A DNA stretch of 64,000 nucleotides from Melampsora larici-populina 98AG31 (lineage: Eukaryota > Basidiomycota > Pucciniomycetes > Pucciniales > Melampsoraceae): the NCBI RefSeq assembly GCF_000204055.1, contig NW_006768779.1, positions 1,235,709 through 1,299,708 on the forward strand. Reading direction: 5' to 3'. The notes under the pieces are model-generated. The model had not been told where the DNA came from. It made no database searches and saw only the letters and a list, made by a program, of their open reading frames with translations. The position numbers were made by a program, and so were the translations under genes. Shown piece by piece: positions 1-10,233 of the stretch; positions within the stretch are counted from its first letter, which is position 1; every line of letters starts with the position of its first letter.

Positions 1-619
1 CATTAGAAGGGGGAGCAAGAGTTGAGCTGGGTACAGGAGACAACATAGTGGCAGAACTTGAGATGGTGATGATCGGAATCAAAAGATATTTGAAAATAAA
101 ATTGACGACGAGTAATTGTAAGTTTTAGATTTTAAAGATCAAGTTGTTGAACAGAATAATGTGCAACTGGGGGAAAGATCAACTGGTCCTGGAGACCACT
201 CACCTTAAATACAATCCTAGAGGTTCTGGGGGACGTTCGATATGCTGTGCAATCCCCCAAAAACCTTTGAAGGGTACACTGAATACCATGAACAATGGGG
301 TTCAGTCAGTTGCCAAGGTTGTGATAAAAACAAGGACAGGTGAGAGATGACGTACTAGATTGAAACCATCGTTGAAGGCGATACCTGGACAAGATTAGGG
401 TGTTTTCGAAAGGAGAGAGAGGTCACTGCATCAGAATCGATGCTGAAATCCATACCATGACAAGATTAGGGCGTTATCGGATGTCTTCTTAGATGAATCG
501 ATGATGGTTCTGTGGTATCGGATGATTTGGAAGTGTTTGTAGGGATGTCGAAGGTGATTGGTGGTGGTGGCAAGGGAGGATATGAGTGAGATACTGACAT
601 ATCTGTCACATATCCCTTT
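1..619. other. No gene recognised
   Basis: This stretch has short open frames only, none with a recognisable domain or splice-compatible continuation. It may be flanking sequence of the broken transposon that follows. Confidence 0.4.
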
Positions 620-845
620 GGATCTGGCATAACCCGCTGCATACCGCTCTCAGACGAGCCTGCGGGGCAAAATTTTGGGGCGCCCCACTAAATCCGCGCC
701 CCGTCACATCAGGATCTCCGGCCTGGCAGCGGTGGCGGGACGCTTTAAGCCGCTACCCGGATATTAATGTATCGCCTGCGGGGCGACCCGCCCCGTAACC
801 GCTCCGCACCCGCTTTTTGCGGCGGGTCGCTTCAACCGTTGGTTC
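620..845. repeat. GC-rich segment interrupting a Tnp2-like transposase
   Basis: This island is far richer in G and C than its surroundings and carries the 11-mer gcctgcggggc twice (about 658 and 773). Transposase-like coding on the minus strand ends where the island begins, so it looks like an inserted or recombined repeat. No open frame or clear terminal repeats are visible, and its class is unknown. Confidence 0.5.
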
Positions 846-1918
846 TCCTGAATGCTCAAAATTTTTCCACATATCCCCATCCCAAATATCATGCATTGAC
901 GAAGAATTGCTATTGTGCTTCAATGATTCATCCAAAGCGTCTTCGAATCCAGGAACAAGCAGCATCCGGGCCAGCCACGATTGAAGGGATTGATAGTGAA
1001 ATTGGCGGTACGGCTTGAGTGGCGTGTCGGAGTAGAGAATTCCCCCACAGGGCCGGCGGATTACTGGAGTTCCAATGGGATCGTCAGGACATTGAAGGAA
1101 CCGCAAGTTATCACACTTAAGTTTGTAGGTGCCATCAGGTTTGGCACCTGGTTGACCATGTAAAGCAAAACAATCTGGACAGCAGACTTCGGTTTTCATA
1201 TTAACATCGAGATTGAGCATTGTGAATAGTGTCGGAACCGAGAGAGGAAGATCTTCCCAATAAGGACGTCCAGTATATCCGTGATCCTTGGCTGACTGCG
1301 CTAGTTCAAGCTTGGCCATGTGAAGTGATTTTCGGCAATCGTCGTGCACAGCATTCTGAATGATACTTGCATGTGCGACTCGAAGCATAGCAATGAGGCA
1401 TGCGGGACGCTGGAGATATACTTGCTGCCTCTGGAAACCCGCAGTTGATACAGTGATTGAAGCTGGAGGCTGTGTGTTTTGATGATTGGCCGAGACTTGA
1501 ACGGTTTCCACAGAGCTAGATCGGCGTCTTCCAAGCTGTGCTGCACCAACAATCGGCCCCATTGATTGATCAATATATGCTTGATTTGCTGTTATATCTC
1601 CTGTACTCAGTGATCGTCGGCGTGCCTGGTAAGTGAAAGAGGTTCATGTCAGCATTTCTGACTGACCAAAATCGGAAAAAGGTGGAATCCGGTTGAGTCT
1701 ATTGAAGGACTCACTGGTAGATTATTTCTCTCTTGAAATTGGCCATTAGATGAACTAGACGTTTTTAGACGTATCCGGCGCAGTTTTGCTTCGTGCTTCT
1801 CACCATTTTGACGGGTTCTGGTCTTGCCGGTGTAGAGGACTCCTCGAAGCTCAAAGCGTTCTGGTCCACATCCAAGCTCCTCGCAGTTACAGACATGAGG
1901 TGCTTTGAAGTTGTCCAT
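753..1918 (-). pseudogene. Tnp2-like (CACTA) transposase, N-terminal relic
   Basis: Two exons, 1715-1918 and 753-1625, join in phase 0 across an intron that begins GTGAGT and ends CCAG on the minus strand. Exon 1 opens with MDNFKAPHVCNCEELGC, a Cys-rich start. Exon 2 has the motif CCPDCFAL, then a Cys-Gly pair, then PLKPYRQFHYQSLQSWLARML, which resembles the zinc-binding and "P-K-F-Y-SLxxWL" region upstream of the catalytic core in basidiomycete Tnp2-like transposases. The last ~17 codons are GC-rich and read into the 620-845 island, and no catalytic core follows. I therefore read it as a truncated copy of a CACTA-type DNA transposon. The family assignment is from motif resemblance only. Confidence 0.6.
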
Positions 1919-2064
1919 TGCCGTAGTATGAATGTGGGAAAGAAGTGGGACACGGGCTTATATAGTACAAGGTCGAAGTCATCTCTCTTTTTATCTTGCC
2001 CCCAACCGTAACCCCCATATTTTACCCGAGGTACCCGACATCTCCACACATTGGACTCAAACAT

Positions 2065-2743
2065 AGAATGACCCGTCCCTCTCTCCGCGCAAAAGCACGT
2101 CCGCTCACCGCTTTGAGATCACGACAAAGTATTTCATTAACAAACAGAACAGAAACAAAACACAACAAAGAGGAGAAGCCTCCACAGCTTACAAACCCTC
2201 AAACTGATCCAGAAGATAAGATAAACAAAGTATAACATATGATCTCAAATGAACAAATAACCACCCTTCCTGGTATTTGGTCAATAAGGCAACAAACCCA
2301 CTTCGAGACTTTCTACATTTGAATATACACAAACAGAGATACAAAAAAATACTAAAAGCCATTTTGCTTTCATTTCAAAGTTGTATGACCTGATTTGCCT
2401 ACGAAAAAAGAAGATGAAAAAGACTCAAATATGGATGTGAACACAGATATTTTCGAACATGCTTAGAGTAAATTTTACGGAGCTATTCAAGATCATGACG
2501 AAGAAATGGATTTGAACACAGAGATTTTCGAAATGTGATGCTTATAGTATTTTACGGAGCCATTCAAGGTCAAGACAAAGAATTGGAAACAAGATGAGTA
2601 GTGGTCTTGGTGGAAAACCGTGTGATTGTAATCTGATGAACTTTTAATCCAACTAGTCAAACATCAAAAAGTATGAGTGGGACTTCAATGTAAATGGGGT
2701 CATGATATATTGGAAAAAAACACGTACCAAAATTATTTTGACC
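2065..2743. other. No gene recognised
   Basis: AT-rich DNA upstream of the Tnp2-like relic. Two near-identical stretches around 2440-2480 and 2510-2560 (gaacacagatattttcgaa / gaacacagagattttcgaa, then a shared ttttacggagc(c/t)attcaag) form a degenerate direct repeat. Nothing else is seen. Confidence 0.4.
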
Positions 2744-3160
2744 TCAGTACCCATAAAATTGCCCAAATTCTGAAACTACATTATCATAGAAGATTCTGAC
2801 ATATTCGGCCTTAGATGTGCGAACACGGACAAAAACATGAGGTGAAAAATGCCGGATCAGCTGGCGAAGTAGGTCACACTGGACTCGTACATCCCAGAGA
2901 TTACATCTTGGATCAAGGATGAAGCGTAAGTGGGTTGGTACTGTGCTAAGTTTGATCCAAATATCTTCAGGGATTGGATTTTGTTCATATATGAAAGGTT
3001 CGGTGTTGGCACGAGCAAGGAGCGGAGACCGTCTTGGCTCTGGCTCAAGCTGAGGTCCTGGTGTGTCGGAAGTTGTCAAAGCACTATCTGGTGCGGGAAC
3101 TGGGCTGCAGTGGATGTTGAGAGAAGTGATAGTGATAAACCCAGAGATGTTGGTGGCCAT
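2744..3160 (-). CDS. Hypothetical protein, 138 aa
   Basis: This is an uninterrupted frame starting MATNISGF and ending QFYGY. The first 60 residues are rich in Pro, Ser and Thr. The second half looks more ordered, with segments such as WDVRVQCDLLRQLIRHF and HVFVRVRTSKAEYVRIFYD. No known domain is recognised and no signal peptide is evident. It sits between transposon relics, so it may be a second transposon-encoded frame or a gene fragment. The frame is long enough for the local composition to be suggestive but not decisive. Confidence 0.3.
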   Translation of the reverse strand: MATNISGFITITSLNIHCSPVPAPDSALTTSDTPGPQLEPEPRRSPLLARANTEPFIYEQNPIPEDIWIKLSTVPTHLRFILDPRCNLWDVRVQCDLLRQLIRHFSPHVFVRVRTSKAEYVRIFYDNVVSEFGQFYGY

Positions 3161-4020
3161 GATCGATCACTTTTAGGATTTTATTGTGTTGGTTATACTT
3201 TGTTGAATATACTTGTTGATTATCTTTCAAATTGAGCGCTTGATTTCACAACCACAGCAGAGCCGAGCAATCTACTTATAGTGATACATTTCAATATCAG
3301 TTTCTTTCGAATGTAAGGAAAAAGACACTTCTTCCAATAGGAATGATCTGAAAGGCAACTCAATCACAGAAGAACTATCCGGTCAAAAGGGACTTTGTTG
3401 GATAGGCTTTTGGCAAGACCAGTATACAAAGGCCCTAAGATCCCAAAACCCATGTTTCAGAGTTTTCTGAGAATGCCTATTACATCATTTTTGAGATTAC
3501 TGAAACATCAATCAAGTGTATATGTGCGAAATGGAGACAGGGTATCCGGTGATCATAAACGTCTCCAAGTCAAATTCCAACGTCTTCAAGCCTCTAAACC
3601 AGAGGCCACCTCATTGTGTCAATCTACCAAGATCAAACAGCTGTTTCCACAAAGGGAGCTCTTGCTATTCTTGATTTCCGTTGCATGCATAATGTCTTTT
3701 TGGATCCAACAGCTCCTTTCAGAGAGTGGAACCAAAGAAGGATCACCCGCATGTTGCATCCCAATTGCATCAATAATAGCGGGGCAAAGAAGAACAAATT
3801 GAGAGAGTTCGCCAAGAACAAGCTTTGTGAATGTCAAGTAGATCTATATATGATAGAAAGGGAGAGACACAGTTTCTAGAAGACTAGGCTCATTATCTAC
3901 GCTAACCGCCTGGGTGAAGGGTATGCTGGGCTTGTCTTACATCTCACGCTTTGCTTCGAAGACGGGTGGTAGAAGACATGACCATACCCCTTGCCTATGA
4001 AACACTTTTTTTCTCTGTCT
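3161..4020. other. No supported gene; broken frames
   Basis: Overlapping frames between 3395 and 3880 (135 and 87 codons, two registers) could be the frameshifted remains of a transposon gene, but no diagnostic motif is visible. Confidence 0.3.
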
Positions 4021-4030
4021 GGACCCTTTT

Positions 4031-4040
4031 AGTATAAGTA
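4031..4040 (+). promoter_or_regulatory. Putative TATA element
   Basis: The sequence agtataagta lies about 125 bases upstream of the first ATG of the gene at 4160. It is followed by a C/A/T-rich leader typical of fungal 5' UTRs. Position and leader composition are the only support. Confidence 0.35.
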
Positions 4041-4159
4041 GTGAGTGATAACAACTCAAAATCCGTCACTCAGTCACACATCTCCTCAAAAATCCTCTCC
4101 ATTGATCATCTTATTATTAGCGAGCTCGATAATAACTTTCAACCATATCATACGCGTCC

Positions 4160-4900
4160 ATGATTATCAAATTTACTATACATATTGACCTTGGTCAACT
4201 TAAGGATCATGATGTGGCACCAGCCAAGGATATCACCATTTGTGCCGAACCGGTCCCTGTCCCTGTCACCCCCAATTCGCCACCACACAACGAGTCAAAA
4301 CCTGTAACCCAAAGCGCGACTACTGCCCGTAAGTTATTGTGTATTTTCAAACTTTTTTGTGTTAGTGATTGCTGAAGTCCGTCTAACTTTAGCTCCAATT
4401 GGCGAGGAGAGAAACGAACTTGAGAACCAAAACGCATTTGCACAACCAACTTCTGCACAACCAACTTCAGCCACCGATAGTTTTTGGTCTGTGTTGGACA
4501 CCGAGATCAGTCAAACAACTCCTACCCTAGGCCAAACCACACCCGTCACATGTGAGTTCACCTCCTCAAAATTCATTCAGCGAGTTAACCCACTGAGATT
4601 GATACTTTTCCCTTAGCGTTACCTGCGGTGGTTGATCACGGGATGAACCCAAGTACACCTGGCCCATGTGAGTGACATCTTATTCAGATCTATTTTGCGA
4701 GGTGATCCACTGAAGTTACCTCATTCCTCGCGGCCTTGCTATCTCGGTTTGGCTCACGCTCGGTATCACCTATGGTTGATACCATCAATCCACAATATCT
4801 GTTGCCTGGAATTGATACTCGTTTAACTAAATACAACAAACGACAGCAGATTGATAATAGAGAAGCCGAAGGTTCCAACTCTAAGAAGCGTCGAATGTGA
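4160..4900 (+). CDS. Hypothetical 187-aa protein with C-terminal basic motif
   Basis: Four exons (4160-4328, 4393-4551, 4617-4667, 4716-4900) join in frame across GT-AG introns of 48-65 bases; donors are GTAAGT and GTGAGT. The product starts MIIKFTIHIDLGQ and then becomes rich in Pro, Thr, Ser and Gln, with two tandem copies of AQPTS. It ends in EGSNSKKRRM, which could serve as a nuclear localisation signal. There is no signal peptide and no recognised domain. The splice solution is clean and the total is exactly 188 codons, which favours a real gene. It lies just upstream of a foldback element and a SAM-domain pseudogene and may be part of transposon-associated content. Confidence 0.5.
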
Positions 4901-5448
4901 TTGAACTTGTAGTGGTAAAGCACAAGAATGATTGAGTTGCTTATTTTCACAAAACTTTCATGTTTGTCCTTGTTGCACGAAAATCTTGTCTTCTCTCCGT
5001 ATTGTGACTATGTCTTGTGTGAGGACCTATCAGAAAGCATGTCAATCAAAATATTTTTTCTATCATTTGATTTTTTTGTGCTCAGATCTGATTGATACTT
5101 CAGTTTCTTCTTTTGCCAAACAACATCGTTTGTAAAGATCTTTGGAAAAATCTACGATTTCATTATACAATACCAAACAATGGTATCGGTTCACTATGCA
5201 GCATAGACTATGTGCATGTATTTGACTGGCTCGCTCAAGCTTGGATGTCCCATCAGTTTGAGTCCTTAACTACTCAGTTCAGTGATGTGGCTGCCCTGGG
5301 CTGTGCGCAGCAGCTAAGTTTGTGGCAGTTTGCAGCACAATCAAGTCTGTTCATCTGCTCAGTGGAATTGACAAGCGGGGTACAAGTTTCGTAGAAGCTC
5401 TGAATTTGGTACGCTCCCAACGTCGGGCGCATTTTCTGTGGACACGGT
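4901..5448. other. No gene recognised
   Basis: Region downstream of the 187-aa gene. It has frames of up to 100 codons but no splice-consistent gene or motif. Confidence 0.35.
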
Positions 5449-6212
5449 GAAAGGTCAGAAACAGAGCAAAAAATGTGAAAAAATATGCATCCTGTTCCTT
5501 GGTATGAGATCTCCAATCTGCATATTTTTCCGTATTTTTGGGGTTCATATTGGTGAGTGTACTAACAATAAACCCTCATAATCACCAGATTACCACCTGT
5601 AACAGATGCTGGAATTTGGCTGATCAGTGCTGAGAGAAAGTTTTGATTACTATAAAACCCCATAACTTTGTCAATTCTGGCTCAAAACACTCGATTTTGG
5701 GTGCATTAGAAAGCTGAATTCCTGAACTACAACTTTCGTTTTGACTCAAAATGTGTAATCCCAATGGCTGACATTCTATTCGATGATATGTGAAATGTGA
5801 TTTCATTGGGGATATCTTTCTNNNNNNNNNNNNNNNNNNNNNNNNNNNNNNNNNNNNNNNNNNNNNNNNNNNNNNNNNNNNNNNNNNNNNNNNNNNNNNN
5901 NNNNNNNNNNNNNNNNNNNNNGAGAACTATCTTCAGGCGAATACCCACTTTCCAATGCACTCAAAATCGAGTGATCCGAGCAAAAACTGACAAACTCATC
6001 TGGATATGTAGTAATCAAAATTTTCTCTCAGCATTGATCAGCCAAATTCCAGCATCTGTTACAGGTGGTAATCTGGTGATTATGAGGGTTTATTGTTAGT
6101 ACACTCACCAATATGAACCCCAAAAATACGGAAAAATATGCAGATTGGAGATCTCAAACCAAGGAACAGAATGCATATTTTTTCATATTTTTTGCTCTGT
6201 TTCTGACCTTTC
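5449..6212. repeat. Foldback element with ~210-bp or longer inverted arms
   Basis: The arm starting at 5449 (gaaaggtcagaaacagagc) is repeated in inverted orientation ending at 6212 (gctctgtttctgacctttc). Similarity runs inward on both sides for over 200 bases, for example ttggctgatcag(t/c) near 5615 against its complement near 6045, and cactcgattttg against caaaatcgagtg. The inner arms continue with divergence up to the assembly gap. The structure fits a foldback or long-TIR non-autonomous element. No open frame is evident inside. Confidence 0.8.
5822..5921. other. Assembly gap of 100 N
   Basis: Exactly 100 N bases, a conventional placeholder of unknown true length. It lies near the centre of the inverted repeat, where a hairpin would be expected to stall sequencing or assembly. 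Confidence 0.98.
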
Positions 6213-6269
6213 CAGATTTTTGTATACAAATAATTTAATTTTCTGCCCAGAAAATGTTATGTTTCTTGT

Positions 6270-8232
6270 AGTGTCAGAAGGTTTGGGTCCTACAATTTTC
6301 GATAGCCGTTTGCCAGTGACATCCCCCTTCAAAGATCCTTCGAAAACGTCTCATCTCTCCAATGCCGTGTATAACCCGTCCTTTCATACTCCTGCTGGCC
6401 TCTCCCGATCTGGGTCGCAATCGTCTTTGGGTTACAATCCTCATATCAATCCCATGATCTTCGATACCCCCATTTCTTTGGGTAACACTCCCATTGGTTC
6501 GCCTTCAACCGTCTGCAGTGTCCTGCCTACTGATCCAAACACCCAAGCGTCTGTTTCGAAGAAGAGGCCCGCGAAGGACATTGACGTTGATAGCGAGGAT
6601 CTTGAAGAAGTGGATGGTGAGTTTGGTTAAATCTCTTTCGAGTCAACGTTCACATATTGACTAGATTGCCTATGTAGAACTCGCTGAGCCTGAGCATGTT
6701 TTCAACGGGCCAAGTCATGCTGACCCTCAAGGTTCCGGTCCTGTTGACCTGCAAGCAGACTTTTTACCGCCCGACTCGCCAGCTCACGATCAAACTGTGG
6801 ACTTGCTAGCTGCAGAGTCCGACACAGCTCGAACCTTTCAAGTGACTTTTAATCTTTGGCAACTAGTGCAACCTGACGATTCTGCTAACCTTAAGAGACG
6901 CAAAACCCCTGGTGGCTCGCGACCTAGCCAGTCCAAAACCGCTGTCCCAAAGTACAAAAATTACTACCCCAAAGTACAGAACAATAAACTCACTATCACC
7001 AATCCCAACGCCCAGCTTCACTTTACCCTTTTCAAACCAAAGCTTTTCGACTCTTGCAACAAGACCCTTCCCCGGGTTTCCGAAGCTCTTAGTAAGGCTT
7101 GCAATTCGCAAACGGTCACTATTCAAGGATTCGTCAACGGTACTCGTAAAATCAAGGCAGTCAAAATGGTCATTGATGATAACGAATCTTTTCAGCAATT
7201 CATGACCGCCACTCAGCTTGTTCCAGCTTCGACCGCTATGGGTTTCAAGATCCATCATGAGAACCCCAAACTGGCTGATTCTGCCACTCGTTTCATTGCG
7301 AATCTACGCTACGCGCCTGACCAAAACGCCGGCAAGCCTTCCGAAGGATCCGACGGTGAGGTCTCCAATGCAGGCTCCCAAGGTGTAAGTGGTTAACCTG
7401 CCATTACCTTTTTGTGAACACTGCACTGACGTTCTATTTTGGTAGTCGGCCATCCTAAGCCTAGGCAAAAGAAAACTTAGAACATTGATGACACGCTTTG
7501 CCAAAGACTTCAAGCGAGGTGAAAATGTCACCTCGGTGGCCAACCCAAAAAACCCAGGTGAAATTGTACTGCTTAATACCTCTCGCATAAGAACATGGGC
7601 CAATGATTGGGTGAGTTCAATATTTTTTCCCGAGTGCCTCCTTCCTTTTTCGGTGATATTCTGTGACTTACATTTCCTTCGTACCAGGCTGACGGGGTAC
7701 GCGGTGTTGATGAAGTCAACCCCCCTTCCAAAAGACCCAAATTTTGTTGGATCCCAGTGGCCCACTACGAGATCGAGAAGAACAAACTCCTCGGACTCAA
7801 CCCACCTACCTCGTCTGACGCTTCATCCAGTGTAGGAACTGTTGTACACCATAATTACTATGGTCAACAACAGCCTTTGCCTGTCGCCCAGTACCCTTTG
7901 GGATTGTACCCCCCCCTGCTTTTGGCCATCCTTTCGGCGCGCCTCCCATGTATACACTTCCAACGCCTGCAGTACCGGTCGAATCTCTTCGGTTGTCACC
8001 ACCACCCAAAATTCCCCCTTTCAAAGAGTTCTTGTCTTTTGCGGGAATACGTCCTGAGATGGTGAAGACTCGCGAAATCTTGGCTCAAGAAGGAATTGAT
8101 GATTTTGGTCGTCTTTTGGATTGCAAGACTTACTCATTTGAAAATTTACGTGCCCTTTGAATCCCATTTGCTCACGCAGATGACATCTATAAGGCGGTTC
8201 CGAAGTACAACCTTCACTTGAAATCTGTTTGA
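6270..8232 (+). pseudogene. SAM-domain protein gene, frameshifted and with an internal stop
   Basis: Exons run about 6270-6616, 6678-7384, 7446-7610 and 7688-8232, joined by GT-AG introns. The N-terminal part is Ser/Pro-rich and carries SKKRPAKD, a possible nuclear signal. The middle contains an unrecognised ordered region (about 6950-7310). The C-terminus begins PPFKEFLSFAGIRPEMV and reads as a sterile-alpha-motif-like helical domain. Two defects are seen: the reading frame changes at a run of eight C (7909-7916), and a TGA at 8158-8160 interrupts the domain although the same frame remains open to 8232. The true N-terminus is unclear because the foldback element abuts the first exon. It could be a young pseudogene, or the C-run could be a sequencing error. 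Confidence 0.6.
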
Positions 8233-8304
8233 GGCTAACATTTTTTTCTTCTTTCAATATAAATCTCCTCATACTCTCCTATCTCGATACCAAGCTGTTC
8301 TCTT

Positions 8305-8349
8305 CTTTTTAAAGTTGTGGGTTGTCCGCTTTTTAAAGTTGTGGGTTGT
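8305..8349. repeat. Tandem 24-bp doublet
   Basis: The string ctttttaaagttgtgggttgt occurs at 8305 and again at 8329, just 3' of the SAM-domain pseudogene. Confidence 0.85.
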
Positions 8350-8391
8350 GACTGTTTCAAAAGCGTTACATCACCCCAAATTTCTTCTCTT

Positions 8392-8501
8392 GAGTTCAAC
8401 ACACGGTTCTTTTTTTTGTGACTTGTCTGGTTTTTGTGTCTTGATTGAGTTCAACACGCGGTTCTTTTTTTTGTGACTTGTCTGGTTTTTGTGTCTTGAT
8501 C
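8392..8501. repeat. Tandem 55-bp duplication
   Basis: Two adjacent copies of a 55-base unit begin gagttcaacac(a/g)cggttc at 8392 and 8447. They differ by one visible base, which suggests a recent slippage or unequal-exchange event. Confidence 0.9.
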
Positions 8502-9092
8502 ATGCGGTGATGTTGACTGATAGTGTATCCTGATGCAATGACCAAGCCCTCAATATGTTTGCCTCCTTTGAAACGATGCCCGAATTGCCCCATTGCCCCA
8601 TTGCCCACCAGTACAACAAAGAAGCATAAGTGTCTATTCATTCGATGTCAAGACTCAAATGCGAATAGAAACATGGGCTTCTTTTCACATTTGAGTCTCT
8701 TTACGTTCAATCTCAAGCTCGAATGTCAAGAAACATGAGTTTCTTTTGCCATTCAAGGTCATGTGATGATGTGAGATGTGTCACACATCATCTCGTGTCT
8801 TTTTTTTTGTGTTTCACACAAACATGCTCGACTATTTTGGACCATCAAAGTCTGGGAAGAGATAGATTTGGATAACATGACTCATCTGATATTAACGTTT
8901 TGTGAGGCTCATGGGTTATACCCTGTTTGAATAACATAGGCATGCAACTTGGACACTCGGTTCTTATTTTGGGACCTCTTAAAAGACACATGAGGACTTG
9001 GCCTGTAAATAGGTGTGATTATATTGTCAAAGCACATGAGAGAAAAAAATCGTTTGTCTACATCATGGGGCATAACCAGCTAATCACAATAG
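8502..9092. other. No gene recognised
   Basis: Contains a short hairpin (gtgatgatgtgagatgtgtcacacatcatc near 8763) and otherwise nothing recognisable. The termini of the neighbouring transposon could lie here, but no clear inverted repeat was found. Confidence 0.35.
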
Positions 9093-10233
9093 CTACATCC
9101 AATAGCCACAAACCGAGTACAACTTGTGCATCAGAGCACCCGAGAATAAGTTCCACATGGCATTCATAATCACCTCAATCTTCGTGTCCGCCGCGGTGTG
9201 AATGAGCGCCTGGGTGCGTCAAAAGTGTGATTTAAGGACACTAAAAGCTTTTTCGATTGGATTGAGATCCGGTGAGTAAGGAGGCAGATACAATACTCGT
9301 ATACCATGTTTGGAAGCCAGCTCGGCAATCCTACCACCATGGTGGATGCGAGCATTATCCATTACTAAAACAGAGTTGGCTTGGGGGTAGGGATTCATAA
9401 CCGGAAACTGTGACCATCCACAAACGAAGCACTAGGTCAATATCCATAAGCATAGATCAAACAAAAGAAAACACGTACCAATCGATGCTTAAGGAAGCTT
9501 TCAAAATCCTGACGAACGTACGATCCTTCTTGGCAGTCGAGTGCCAAAACTCCACCCCGGAAGATTGCCGGGAGGAGCGAGAACCGTTTCCCACCACGGC
9601 TCCAAGGGATACGCGACGTTCGGTGTCCTTGTCTGGCCCGGCCGAACTGCCGTCCGAGATAACGCTCCTGAATCAAGCACTCGTCTAAAACAAGAGACAC
9701 CAGGTCAGCTATGGGCAGTTTTACAGACAGGGATCTACAAACAGAATGTAACCCATGAACTGACCTAAGAACACGAGCATATTTGGGGTCAAAGCACCTA
9801 CTGCATGTAAATACCTAGCTCGCTTTGACGCACTCTGGTTCGGGTGGACGGTCCGAGCTTTCTTGAGAGTGATATTGAGGCGATCCTTGAGATCGCTTGC
9901 CACGGTTTGTAACGAGATCCACGTGCCCGTGCGGCGATAAACAGCGTGACAATACTCGTCCAGGTACAGGGCTGGATTGCCTTCGAGGAGTTCCAAGATG
10001 AAATCGCGGTCTTCATCGGTCAAGGCTGTGTGTCTTCCGAGACGCTGATAGTCTTCAGGGTTGCGGATGACGGAGTAGGTTCGTTGATATAGACCATACC
10101 ATCTAGATACCGTGCGGTAGCTGACGGGAGACTTCAATATCCCACGAACTTGGTCGACGGTTTTTCCAGCACGTAGGTACTGCACCGCCAGTACTTTCAA
10201 GCCAACGTCGTATTTACCGGGTCGTACCCTCAT
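9093..10233 (-). pseudogene. IS630/Tc1-type DD34E transposase, three exons
   Basis: Minus-strand exons 9765-10233, 9479-9684 and 9093-9431 join in frame across GT-AG introns. The N-terminus has a helix-turn-helix start (KVLAVQYLRAGKTVDQVRGIL), followed by the DDE_3 core. The first catalytic Asp is in VFLDECLIQ, created across the first splice junction. The second is in VMDNARIHH and the Glu is in LNPIEKAF, with 34 residues between the second Asp and the Glu (DD34E). A single in-frame TGA at 9219-9221 follows the Glu by about ten codons; the frame then stays open to a TAG at 9093. The TGA sits where Arg (CGA) would be plausible. Terminal inverted repeats were not found. Confidence 0.75.

Noticed and set aside
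3395..3879. Two overlapping plus-strand frames of 135 and 87 codons
   Set aside because: No domain motif, no splice solution and opposing frames of similar length; at best debris of an old transposon.
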